This document shows, piece after piece, positions 23,191 to 34,097 of a stretch of 64,000 bases of DNA. Made by a program: the position numbers and the translations under genes. The stretch comes from Achatina immaculata. Lineage: Eukaryota; Mollusca; Gastropoda; Stylommatophora; Achatinidae. The number at the start of each line of letters is the position of its first letter. The first letter of the stretch is position 1. The DNA lies in the NCBI GenBank assembly GCA_009760885.1, contig CM019696.1:44663358-44727357 (forward strand), in the 5' to 3' direction. The notes below the pieces were generated by a model. The model was given only the letters and a program-made list of their open reading frames with translations, was not told the DNA's origin and ran no database searches.

Positions 23191-25490
23191 CCGGCTCACA
23201 GATCAGAGCTGCTTCATGTACTTCTCTACACTTTCCTTCATATTAGCAAAATCTCCACCAAGTTTACAATTCTGGGTACTTCCGAACGATTCCGCAATGC
23301 ATTACTGACAACAAAAACCATGCCAGGAGCTGACTGCAATAGTGACCATGATCCACTCTGTGGAAAAATTAGAATAAAGCTAAAGAAAGCAGGCAGAAAA
23401 GTGAGAAACATCAAACTGAATACAGAACTCCTTAAAAATGACCAAGAACTGTGAGAACAATACAAAGTTATTATAACAAATAGATACAATGCAGTAGCAA
23501 AGATAAATAGTATAGATGAACAATGGGCAATGTTAAGAGATTATATCCACCAATCTGTTAAGGAGATAATACTACCAAAAAAAAAGAAGCCTCTAAAAAT
23601 AAATGGACGACAGACGACATCTTAGGACTGATGGACAAGAAGAGGAGGAGTAAACATAATGAGAAAAAATATAGCAAGATAAATAAAGAAATAAGACGCA
23701 AATGCAGAGAAGCAAAAGAAATATGGTTAAATGAACAATGCAGATAAACAGAGAACTCTCATAATAAAGACAGCAAAAGCATGCACAAACGAATTAGTGA
23801 ACTCACAGGCAGGAAAACAAAATATACCACAGGATGCCTGAAATCAAAAGAAGGTAAAATGTTAATGGGAAAAGAAGACATTGTGGACAGATGGACAGAG
23901 TATATCGGTGAGCTATATGGAGGAGAAAGACCAGAATTAACACCAGATACTGAAAACTGTGATGGACCACCAATACTTGAAGATGAAATCATAGATGCCG
24001 TCAAACACATGAAGAAGGGAAAAGCGACTGGGCCTGATAATATAACAATAGAAGAAATAGAGGCACTAGAGGAGACAGGAATACAAATAATAACCAAGTT
24101 ACTGAACGACATTTACAACAGTGGTTATATTCCCAGTGACCTGATTAAATCCACGTTTATAGCACTACCAAAGAAACCAGGTGCAAAGGAATGTGATAGC
24201 CACCGGACTATCAGCCTCTCATATCACATAACGAAGCCACTTCTGAGAATCAATATGAGAAGAACAAGGAAAAAGATAAAAATGGAAATACCAGATGAAC
24301 AGTTTGGATTTGTTGAAGGAAAGGGAACACACAATGCCATTTATGCTTAATGAACACTAACAGAAAGAGCTTTAGAAATATAGAAAGATCTCTACTTATG
24401 CTTCATTGATTACACCAAGGCATTCGACAAGGTGAAACATAATGAAATTATTAAAATGCTTGAAGACATCAATATAGATGGCAAAGACCTGAGGATTGTA
24501 AAACATCTATACTGGCAGCAAGAAGCAGCAATTCGAGTTGAAAATAGAACTGGAAAAATCAACCTATAAAACAAGGGGTGCGATAAGGATGTGTACTATC
24601 TCCAGACCTTTTTCCTCTGTCCAGCGAGAATATTCTAAGAACAATCATCAAAGAACCAGGTATAAAAATTGGAGGATACAATATTAACAACCTTCGGTAT
24701 GCTGACGACACAGTACTGATAGCTGAGAACCAACAAGACATGCAAAATCTCTTGGATAAAGTCGCCAAAGAAAGTGAACAGAAAGGCCTTACTTTGAACA
24801 TCAAAAAGACAGAGACTATGGTTATATTTAAGAAACAGAGTCCACCAGCATGCAGTATAAAATTAAATGTAACTATTCTAAAGCAGTTGCAGAAATTCAA
24901 ATACCTTGGAGCAGTAATAACTTCAGATGGGAAATGCAGAACAAAAATTAGGAACAGAATAGGCCAAGCAAAGATTGCATTTCAGAGAATGAGAAACATA
25001 TTATCCAACACATCCTTATCAATGAATGTTAGAAAACGAGTCCTAAAATGCTATATTGAACCTGTCTTGTTATATGGAAGTGAATCATGGACAATAGGCA
25101 AGTCTGCACAAAAATCATTGGAAGCAGCAGAAATGTGGTTTATTAGAAGAATGTTGCGAATCCCCTGGACAGCAAAAATAACTAATGAAGAATGTATGAG
25201 AAGAGCTGGAGAGACAAAAAACCTTGTCAAAAAGATAAGAGAGAGACAATGTACTTTCATAGGACATGCAATGAGAAGAGGGGGCATTGAAAATATTATA
25301 ACAACAGGAAAAATAGAAGGAAGAAGATCAAGAGGAAGACCAAGAGAAATGATATCGGACAGTCTGACGGGATGGTGTGAGAGGAGATCACCAACTGAGC
25401 TGATGGCCTGCATGAAGGATCGTGTACTCTGGAGAAGCATAATAGCCAACGCAAGTCTGCACGGCACCTGATGATGATGATATTTAGTTT
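23191..25490 (+). mobile_element. RTE-like LINE, family A, longest copy
   Basis: Reads from the end of an APE-type endonuclease (GADCNSDHDPLCGKIRIK, keeping the SDH motif) through RT: IEEIEAL, FIALPKKPGAKECDS, DEQFGFVEGKGT, IDYTKAFDKVKH (catalytic D), YADDTVLIAENQQD (catalytic YADD), then the C-terminal GHAMRRGG and RSRGRPREM block. It ends HGT-stop followed by (TGA)n. Stops and frameshifts (near 23453, 23745, 24350 and 24568) show it is inactive. 5'-truncated within the endonuclease. Confidence 0.88.
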
Positions 25491-25727
25491 TCCGCCGTAA
25501 ATAATACGATTCCCGGGACAAATCCTCAAAATACGGGACATTTTGTTACTTTAAAATATATTATATGTGTATGATAGGTGTATAGAAATGTCTAGAGTGG
25601 TGTTAATTTTAAGACAGTCTCGCTGAAAATTCTGTTAAAGTTTACAGTCAGAAGTTTTCAACTGTCAGAGCTCGTCCAGTTTGGCAGATATATTAAACAT
25701 TTTAAAATTCAACACCTTGTTCTGCAT
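25491..25727. other. unique sequence
   Basis: Short AT-rich spacer; nothing recognised. Confidence 0.35.
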
Positions 25728-26915
25728 ACATTATACATACACCACACATACATTATACATACACCACACATACATTATACATACACCACACATACATTAT
25801 ACATACACCACACATACATCATACATACACCACACATACATCATACATACACCACACATACATCATACATACACCACACATACATCATACATACACCACA
25901 CATACATCATACATACACCACACATACGCCAATATATACCACACATACATCATACATACACCACACATACATCATACATACACCACACATACATCATACA
26001 TACACCACACATACGTCAATATATACCACACATACATCATACATACACCACACATTCATCATACATACACCACACATACGTCATACATACACCACACATA
26101 CGTCATACATACACCACACATACGTCATACATACACCACACATACGTCATACATACACCACACATACGTCATACATACACCACACATACATCATACATAC
26201 ACCACACATACGTTATACATACACCACACATACGCCAATATATACCACACATACATCACACATACAGCACACGTACACCACACATGCATCATACATACAC
26301 CACACATTCATCATACATACACCACACATATCAACATACACCACACACACATACATCAACATACACCACACATACATCATACATACACCCACATACATCA
26401 TACATACACACACATTCATCATACATACACCACACATACATCAACATACACCACACATACATACATACACCACACATTCATCATACATACACCACACATA
26501 CGTCATACATACACCACACATACGTCATACATACACCACACATACGTCATACATACACCACACATACGTCATACATACACCACACATACGTCATACATAC
26601 ACCACACATACATCATACATACACCACACATACGTTATACATACACCACACATACGCCAATATATACCACACATACATCACACATACAGCACACGTACAC
26701 CACACATGCATCATACATACACCACACATTCATCATACATACACCACACATATCAACATACACCACACATACATCAACATACACCACACATACATCATAC
26801 ATACACCACACATACATCATACATACACCACACATTCATCATACATACACCACACATACATCAACATACACCACACATACATCATACATACACCACACAT
26901 GCATCACACATTTAA
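25728..26915. repeat. 1.2-kb minisatellite, 20-bp unit (CACACATACATCATACATAC)
   Basis: Dense array with variant units (CGTCATACATACAC, CAATATATAC). A block of about 422 bp is repeated inside it (26213 region and 26635 region). The long open frame across it, reading HTPHIHHTYTTH, is repeat-driven. Confidence 0.96.
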
Positions 26916-27340
26916 AACTCTGAGATGAGAACAAACCCGCTTGCTCTGCTGAACTCATATTTTACACGTGAACATCTTTCATGAAACTTAACACACCTTC
27001 GTGCCTTGTGCTTGTTCCCCTGTGATTGTGTTATGTCCTGTTTTTATTTCAACGCCATCACCCAAGTACCAGAGCCTGCCATCACTGTCCAACATTCAAA
27101 AGTTTGTGCTTTTACTAAGAATTGATTCAAACTTGAAGGCTTAATAGAGAACTACACAGTACTCGCGTTGTTCATTCAACATTTGTTATAGTAATGTTGC
27201 TTCCTTCCTGACAAACTTGCTGTCACCAAAACAATAACATTTTGTTTGATACAAACCCTGATAGACTGGACACAAACAATATTTTTCTAGCTAAACTTGA
27301 TGTCTTAGAGCCATCCAGTCGACAGCCCCGCCTCGAACCA
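26916..27340. other. unique sequence
   Basis: No repeat or coding similarity recognised. It precedes the candidate promoter. Confidence 0.4.
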
Positions 27341-27640
27341 CGTGACCAATGTAATAAAGAGCTTAGTACACGAGCTAAGAATTAGCTGTCAGAGGGGTGC
27401 CCTACAGACTACACCGAGCAAAGATCGCGTCTTGTTAGTCGAGTGTTGTCAAGTCATTATTATCAATAAGACCAGCTTTGTCGTCAGCACAAGTACGACA
27501 GCATGAACTTAAGAAACAAATACTGTGCCAGTTTGTGGGAAATAATTGTTGATATCACATTCAGCTTGTAGCAAAACGTTGCAAATCGTTTTGTTCACGA
27601 GGCATATAAAGCCAGAAGGTCAGTTCCCTTCTATTTCACT
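27341..27640 (+). promoter_or_regulatory. candidate TATA/initiator promoter
   Basis: A CACGTGACCAAT stretch (E-box palindrome overlapping a CCAAT box) lies at about 27341. TATAAA is at 27605-27610, and an initiator-like TCACTTC begins at about 27636, roughly 31-33 bp downstream, which is the normal TATA-to-start spacing. A strong splice donor (GTAAGTAT) follows at 27729. The next convincing downstream splice acceptor opening onto an ATG is the BMPER signal exon at 33984, so this could be its promoter. That link is inference; the same motifs could belong to a solo LTR or arise by chance. Confidence 0.25.
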
Positions 27641-27728
27641 TCGTGTAACCTACGAGTAAATCCTTACCGTGCTGTTCTGGTCAGTGCATTTCGCACATTA
27701 TATTCAGTGTTAGAAATCTGGACGTGAT
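27638..27728 (+). other. candidate non-coding first exon
   Basis: This is about 90 bp between the initiator-like site and the donor GTAAGTAT at 27729. It contains no long open frame. It would fit a 5' UTR exon spliced to the acceptor at 33983. There is no direct evidence of transcription. Confidence 0.2.
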
Positions 27729-27835
27729 GTAAGTATATCAAATTGTTTTCTCCAATAATTTTAGTGGGTCTTCAGTAAACGACTAATGTTCTTTTTCGAA
27801 CATACTTCTGGCTTTTAAACAAATTTATTTGTTTG

Positions 27836-28540
27836 TCAGTACATCACTGTACACCTTTGTTTCTTAGTGCGTCACTGTATAATTCTCTGTTTGTTAGTGC
27901 GTCACTTTACAACGCTATATTTCGTGATGCGTCACTGTACAACTCTCTGTTTGTTGATGCGTCACTATACACTTCTCTGTTTGTTAGTGCGTCACTTTAC
28001 AACGCTATATTTCTTGATGCGTCACTGTACAACTCTCTGTTTCTTGCTGCGTCACTATACACTTCTCTGTTTGCTAGTGCGTTACTTTACAACACTATAT
28101 TTCTTGATGCGTCACTGTACAACTCTCTGTTTTTTAGTGCGTCACTTTACAACGCTATATTTCTTGATGCGTCACTGTACAACTCTATATTTCTTGATGC
28201 ATCACTGTACAACTCTATGTTTCTTGGTGCGTCACTGTACAACTCTATGTTTCTTGGTGCGTCACTGTACAACTCTATGTTTCTTGGTGCGTCACTGTAC
28301 AACTCTATATTTCTTGGTGCGTCACTGTACAACTCTATATTTCTTGATGCGTCACTGTACAACTCTATATTTCTTAGTATGTCACTGTACATACAATTCT
28401 ATGTTTCTTAGTGCGTCACTGTACAATCTTTTGTTTGTTAGTGTGTCACTAAACATTTCTTTGTTTATTAGCGCGTCACTGTACAACTCTACGTTTCTTA
28501 GTGCGTCACTGTACAATTCTCTGTTTGTTAGTGCGTCCAG
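27836..28540. repeat. 30-bp minisatellite, about 23 units
   Basis: The core is TGCGTCACTGTACAACTCTA plus TATTTCTTGA. Being a multiple of three and stop-poor, it leaves long open frames in two + frames and one minus frame. No start context or splice signals support coding. Confidence 0.95.
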
Positions 28541-29049
28541 CGTCGAAATATGATGGAATTCTTACGAACCATGTGACTGCGGTACAAAATGTCTACCTGA
28601 TCTCGTGTCTAAATCTACACAGCCAAGAAATCGATCAACTTCTGCAAACAAATATCGGATAAATGATCACAGGTAAGATTAATGTGCTTACATTTTGAAA
28701 AATAAAAGTGATATTTAGTGAACGTTCTTCACTTTTCACGAATTTGGTTTTCCCGTATTCAACTCCCTTAAGTTGACGGGATCTAGCAACATAGTTCACG
28801 TTATCTGTTATTTGTTTTGTTAAACATTGATACAATCATCCCCACTAGACGGTGGCCAGTAGGGTAATATTGCACAACTTTCCTCAAGCAGTTATCTCCC
28901 TACTTCATATCTGTCATTTAACACCCTCGGTCCATCCCAGCACGGCCAGGTAAGTCTTGCCCACCTGCGCCAGTCAGTTCTCCGAGCCATGTTTAGACAA
29001 AGTCTATATACATTTTTTTCTAACTAGCACATCTGTAAAAAAATTTTAA
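28541..29049. other. unique sequence
   Basis: A donor-like CACAG|GTAAGA is at 28673 but no credible exon precedes it. Nothing else recognised. Confidence 0.35.
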
Positions 29050-29305
29050 AAAGGTAAAGGTAATCCTGTCCTGCCTTAGAGGCACATAGGGATATGGTGT
29101 TAGTGCCCATATTTTCTTTGACCTGTCAGCACACTAGAGGCTGATATGGTCAGTATCACCCCTGGCCGCCTTTCCTTCTGTAACTCCAGAAGAAGTCAGG
29201 TACCAATTTGTACAGCTGGGTGACTGGGGTGCCCCGGCCGGATTCGAACCCCCGACCTTCGCAATGAGAGACCCGAGCACTAACCACTTCGCCACTCAGA
29301 CACAC
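29050..29305 (-). mobile_element. tRNA-derived SINE
   Basis: The right end read on the minus strand has GTGGCGAAGTGGTTAGTGC (A-box-like) and GGGGGTTCGAATCCGGCC (B-box-like GGTTCGAATCC), a Pol III tRNA-type promoter. It is followed by a non-tRNA body running left to a GTAAAGGTAA tail. The body and tail distinguish it from a true tRNA gene. Confidence 0.8.
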
Positions 29306-29515
29306 GCACATTTGTAACCTAACACATATTTTTAAATTATGGATTAACTTCTTTCTTGTTTCTTTCTACCAGAATTTCTCATCAAAATTATTCTGGCAGT
29401 TTAGAAATTAATTCAGGAGTGAAAGGGTTAAGACTAGATTCACCATTATTGTGTTCTTAAAAGCGAAAATAAATAGCTTTTATCTGAGCCTCTCACTGGA
29501 ATTACAACTCTTCAC
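29306..29515. other. unique spacer
   Basis: Between the SINE and the next minisatellite; nothing recognised. Confidence 0.3.
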
Positions 29516-29947
29516 AAGCAAAACTACATCTAAAATGTTGTGAAGGAGTTCGATATAAGCAAAACCACATCTAGAATATAATGAGGGAACTCGATATAAG
29601 GAAAACTACATCTAAAATATAGTGATGTAATTCGATATAAACAAAACTACATATAAAATATAGTGAGGGCACTCGATATAAGCAAAACTACATCCAAAAT
29701 ATATTGAGGGAACTCGATATAAGCAAAACTACATCTTAAAATATAGTGAGGGAACTTGATATAAGCAAAACTACATCTACAATTTGGTGAGGGAACTCGA
29801 TATAAGCAAAACTATATCAAGAAAATAGAGAGGGGATGCTATACAAGCAAATCTACGCTTGAAATATAGAGAGGGGATTATATTCAAGAAAAGCTACACT
29901 TGGATTATAGAGAGGGGATTCTATACAAGCAAATCTACACTTGGAAT
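29516..29947. repeat. 41-bp minisatellite, left segment
   Basis: About ten units on ACTCGATATAAGCAAAACTA and CATCTAAAATATAGTGAGGG, shifting to an ATTCTATACAAGCAAA variant near the right end. Confidence 0.9.
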
Positions 29948-30635
29948 ATCATCATCATCATCATGTGCCGTGCCGACTGGCGTTGGCTATTATGCTTCTC
30001 CAGAGTACGCGATCCTTCATGCAGGCCATCAGCTCAGTTGGTGATCTCCTCTCACACCATCCCGTCAGACTGTCCAGTATCATTTCTCTTGGTCTTCCTC
30101 TTGATCTTCTTCCTTCTATTTTTCCTGTTGTTATAATATTTTCAATGCCCCCTCTTCTCATTGCATGTCCTATGAAAGTACATTGTCTCTCTCTTATCTT
30201 TTTGACAAGGTTTTTTGTCTCTCCAGCTCTTCTCATACATTCTTCATTAGTTATTTTTGCTGTCCAGGGGATTCGCAACATTCTTCTAATTAACCACATT
30301 TCTGCTGCTTCCAATGATTTTTGTGCAGACTTGCCTATTGTCCATGATTCACTTCCATATAACAAGATAGGTTCAATATAGCATTTTAGGACTCGTTTTC
30401 TAACATTCATTGATAAGGATGTGTTGGTCAATATGTTTCTCATTCTCTGAAATGCAGTCTTTGCTTGGCCTATTCTGTTCCTAATTTCTGTTCTGCATTT
30501 CCCATCTGAAGTTATTACTGCTCCAAGATATTTGAATTTCTGCACCTGCTTTAGAACAGTTCCGTTTAATTTAATACTGCATGCTGGTGGATTCTGTTTC
30601 TTAGATATAACCATAGTCTCTGTCTTTTTGACTTG
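29948..30635 (-). mobile_element. RTE-like LINE, family A, inserted in a minisatellite
   Basis: A single long minus-strand frame covers the thumb and C-terminus (FKYLGAVITSDGKCRTEIRN, LLYGSESWTIGKSAQKSLEA, RSRGRPREMILD) and ends in a (TGA)n tail at 29948. The 41-bp minisatellite continues on both sides (TTGGAATAT before, TTGGAATATAAAGAGGGG after), so the LINE landed inside the array. Confidence 0.88.
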
Positions 30636-31085
30636 GAATATAAAGAGGGGATTCTATACAAGTAAAACTACGCTTAGAATACTGAAACTACACTTGGAAT
30701 AAGCTAAATTCGGAATATAGAAAGATTACTCTATACAAGCAAAGCTACACTTGGAAATTAGAGAGGGGATTCTATACAAGTAAAACTACACTTAGAATAC
30801 CGAAACTACACTTGGAATAAGCTAAATTTGGAATATAGAAAGATTACTCTATACAAGCAAAGCTACACTTGGAATATAAAGAGGAGATTCTATACAAGCA
30901 AAGCTACACTTTGAATATAAAGAGGGGATTCTGTACAAGCAAAACTACACTTGGAATAGGCTAAATGTGGAATACAGAAAGGTTATTCTGTACAAGCAAA
31001 ACTACACTTGGAATAGGCTAAATGTGGAATACAGAAAGGTTATTCTATACAAGCAAAACTGCACTTGGAATATAGAGAGGGAAAA
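30636..31085. repeat. 41-bp minisatellite, right segment
   Basis: Continues the array left of the LINE, with units on GATTCTATACAAGCAAAACT and ACACTTGGAATATAGAGAGG. Confidence 0.9.
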
Positions 31086-31743
31086 CTGCTTTATTTTGTG
31101 TTGTATCTTCTAAAACAGACTATAAATGGACATGGCAGGGGTCGACTTGTCACGTGTCCATGACCTGAGTTTTTATCTTGTCAACTTCAGATCAGGTAGA
31201 AGGGTGAATATTAAAAAACAACGAATTATAGCAGAAACAACCAATATTTCGACGTTCTAGTCTCATTCAGGGTCATCAGATGCCGTATCATATTTTAAGT
31301 TCTTAGCCCGCAGTGCTACTTGAATGTATTAAATACTTCAGCCATTTTAGAGAACATTCTATTTCGACGTCGTGTACCCCCCCCCCCCCCCACCCTAACT
31401 ACATTTTTTCCATCAAATCTCCCCAACAGAGTTTTCCCCCTTACTTTTTCTGAAGAAATTTTGCGACTGAACTAGTTTCTCCTCATAGTTTTTCACCAAG
31501 AACTAAACCTTCAAACTGTTTTCTGCCATGTAAATATGATTTTATCTCAGCGTTTCAAAATGATAACAAGTCAAGTGAGTGTTGTCTGCTTTCATCATCA
31601 CAAGGCTATTCTGCTTTCTCTATTAAAGTAAGACACAATCGTTGTTTACCAGAATCAAGCCTTCATGGAAAATGTAATGAGTAATTTATCTGAAAACTAG
31701 CCAGCCAAAATCTGTTTAGTGTACTTAAGTTTTACAATCGGGC
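31086..31743. other. unique sequence with a Penelope-type motif
   Basis: At 31226-31300 the minus strand reads CATCTGATGACCCTGAATGA, then GTCGAAATATTGG, the CTGATGA...GAAA arrangement discussed in the findings. A poly-C run lies at about 31378-31391. No gene recognised. Confidence 0.4.
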
Positions 31744-31998
31744 ATGCGCGAGTTGACAACCACACAGGTGTTGGTCCAGCAGGGTTGCCGGCTGGGAACA
31801 AAGGAAACGTTTCAAATAGTTCTGATTTTCTATCACACAAACAAACATAGACAACGGCAACTGAGTGTCAACAACGCTCGCGACCATGTTTGTTCAAACA
31901 ACTCCCCGCTGGCTCGTCCAACTTGTGGTTCAGATGTTGGTAGAGACAAATACTGCTTTTCATCTAACTTCTTTGTTTTCATTTCTCGTGTTTGTTGA
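31744..31998 (+). CDS. open segment with extracellular-type cysteine motif (unassigned)
   Basis: An 84-codon open frame in otherwise unique sequence. Its C-terminal part reads DHVCSNNSPLARPTCGSDVG followed by RDKYCF. The TCG-x5-7-YC spacing recalls the start of laminin N-terminal/netrin VI domains, but the match is short and rests on memory. An acceptor-like AAACATAG at about 31850 could start an exon. No neighbouring exon is recognised. Chance or a decayed gene fragment is equally possible. Confidence 0.2.
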   Translation: MRELTTTQVLVQQGCRLGTKETFQIVLIFYHTNKHRQRQLSVNNARDHVCSNNSPLARPTCGSDVGRDKYCFSSNFFVFISRVC

Positions 31999-32229
31999 TG
32001 TTGCACGCCGTACAGGTGAATGCTGGAAGATTTCATATCAATGAAAGCAGGAGTGAAAAATCGTTTGAAAAAACTGAAATTGGCAACGCTGAGAGTGAAG
32101 GTAGGCCTTCAAGCGGATAAGATCCAGTGATTATGCAGGATAAAATGAGAGTGCTTTGCATTGTTAGTATTTATTGAATGGTTTCTTTATATAGTGGATC
32201 CCAGAATCTCTGACATTGTGGAAGTATAT

Positions 32230-33145
32230 GACAAGTGGAAATATGTGACTAGTGGAAATATATAACTCCGACACTATGGAAATATATGACAAATGGAAAT
32301 ATATAACTCCGACACTATGGAAATATATGACAAATGGAAATATATAACTCCGACACTATGGAAATATATGACAAGTGGAAATATATGACAAGTGGAAATA
32401 TATAACTCCGACACTATGGAAATATATGACAAGTGGACATATATAACTCCGACACTATGGAAATATATGACAAATGGAAATATATAACTCCGACACTATG
32501 GAAATATATGACACTGTGGAAATATATGACTCCGACACTGTGGAAATATATGACAAGTAGAAATATATGACTCCGACACTGTGGAAATATATGACAAGTA
32601 GAAATATATGACTCCGACACTGTGGAAATATATGACTCCGACAGTGTGGAAATATATGACAAGTAGAAATATATGACTCCGACACTGTGGAAATATATGA
32701 CTCCGACAGTGTGGAAATATATGACAAGTAGAAATATATGACTCCGACACTGTGGAAATATATGACTCCGACAGTGTGGAAATATATCTGACAAGTAGAA
32801 ATATATGACTCCGACACTGTGGAAATATATGACTCCGACAGTGTGGAAATATATGACAAGTAGAAATATATGACTCCGACACTGTGGAAATATATGACTC
32901 CGACACTGTGGAAATATGTAACTCCGACACTGGAAATATATGACAAGTGCAAATATATGACTCCGACACTGTGGAAATATATGACTCCGACACTGTGGAA
33001 ATATGTAACTCCGACACTGGAAATATATGACAAGTGCAAATATATGACTCCGACACGATAGAAACACATGACAAGTGGAGATGAATGACTCCGACAGCAT
33101 AGAAATATATGACTCTGACACCGGGAAAATATATGACAACTAAAA
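32230..33145. repeat. 900-bp minisatellite, about 24/40-bp units
   Basis: The core is TGACTCCGACACTGTGGAAA with TATATGACAAGTAGAAATAT. Three minus-strand open frames arise from the periodicity. Confidence 0.94.
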
Positions 33146-33194
33146 GATAAATTGTTGCTTCCATTTCATATGACATTTACATGACATTTTTAAG

Positions 33195-33415
33195 TGAAAG
33201 AAAGACAATCCAAATTCTTAGGACACGAAATACGGCGAGGCAAGCCAGAATACATTGTGACAACAGGAAAGATAGAGGGCAAAAGAGATGGAGGTAGACG
33301 GACAGAGAGAAAATGCTGGAGCGACTAACGATGGCGCGGGCACGGAACACCAGCACAGCTTATAATCAACGCTCGGAGCAGGGGGTTGTGGGAAAGCATG
33401 ATGGCCAACGAGTGG
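33195..33415 (+). mobile_element. RTE-like LINE C-terminal fragment
   Basis: The + frame reads VKERQSKFLGHEIRRGKPE and TTGKIEGKRDGGR, the same block as family A (RQCTFIGHAMRRG...TTGKIEGRRSRG) but well diverged. A CAGA/CAGG repeat follows. Confidence 0.65.
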
Positions 33416-33417
33416 CA

Positions 33418-33622
33418 GGGCAGACAGACAGATAGACAGGCAGGCAGACAGACAGACAGATAGACAGACAGACAGTTAGACAGGCAGGCAGACAGACAGA
33501 CAGATAGACAGGCAGGCAGGCAGACAGACAGACAGGCAGGAAGGCAGACAGACAGACAGGCACGCAGGCAGGCAGACAGACCGACAGAGACAGACAGACA
33601 GACAGACAGGCAGACAGACAGA
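33418..33622. repeat. (CAGA)n/(CAGG)n microsatellite
   Basis: Tetranucleotide array similar in kind to 18744-18883. Confidence 0.94.
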
Positions 33623-33983
33623 TATTTTCATGGCCCGTGTGTGTAGTGTAATATATTATTTGCTGCTGGTGCCATAATGATGATGATGATGATGGTGATA
33701 ATAAACTGTCCGAGCTTTCAACATTTGCCCTGGATAGACAAAGTAAGATGGAGCGATACCCTTTCAGTCACATGCCATGGATCACTGTAAGCTCCACCTT
33801 CATTGAAGAAGCCCACTACTCCCCGGGCTGCTATGACACGGCCGGCTTCCAGCGAGAACGTTGAAGAAAAGAATCAGGGTCTTGACCACAATGTCCTAGC
33901 CTCACATCCATACACGAACTTCCATATATTCTGTGTATAGAATTTTTCTGCTCCATTTAAACGTAGATTCTTCTTGTCTGCAG

Positions 33984-34097
33984 GTTTCAGCATGGGAGTC
34001 GCTGGTTTAGGACTCCATCGCGAGAGAGGACTTCTGTGGATGATTGTGGCCGTCGTTACATTCCTGGTACCCCTCAGTTTCGCTATGGTTATCTCAG
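33984..34097 (+). CDS. BMPER: BMPER exon: 5' UTR tail, start codon and signal peptide
   Basis: The acceptor is a pyrimidine-rich tract ending in TCTGCAG at 33983, and the start codon is ATG at 33992. The 35-residue product has a basic N-region (HRER at residues 9-12) and then a long hydrophobic core (LLWMIVAVVTFLVPLSF, residues 14-30), a classic signal peptide. The donor is TCAG|GTGAGC after 34097, leaving phase 1. Phase 1 is what the first VWC exon should need. It is assigned to BMPER because it is the only signal-peptide exon upstream of the VWC exons and has the same strand and phase. Residues after the signal are not seen, because the next exon (VWC1 first half) was not found. Confidence 0.6.

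Noticed and set aside
25681..26928. Open frame of over 400 codons (HTPHIHHTYTTH-type repeats)
   Set aside because: It is wholly a 20-bp minisatellite, with the same composition in other frames and no splice or domain evidence.
27391..27506. Short solo LTR (TGTCAG...ACGACA with AATAAGA)
   Set aside because: No target-site duplication or second copy in the window. The ends could be chance.
29225..29300. Genuine tRNA gene on the minus strand
   Set aside because: A and B boxes are present, but no clean cloverleaf end; it continues into a SINE body with a tail.
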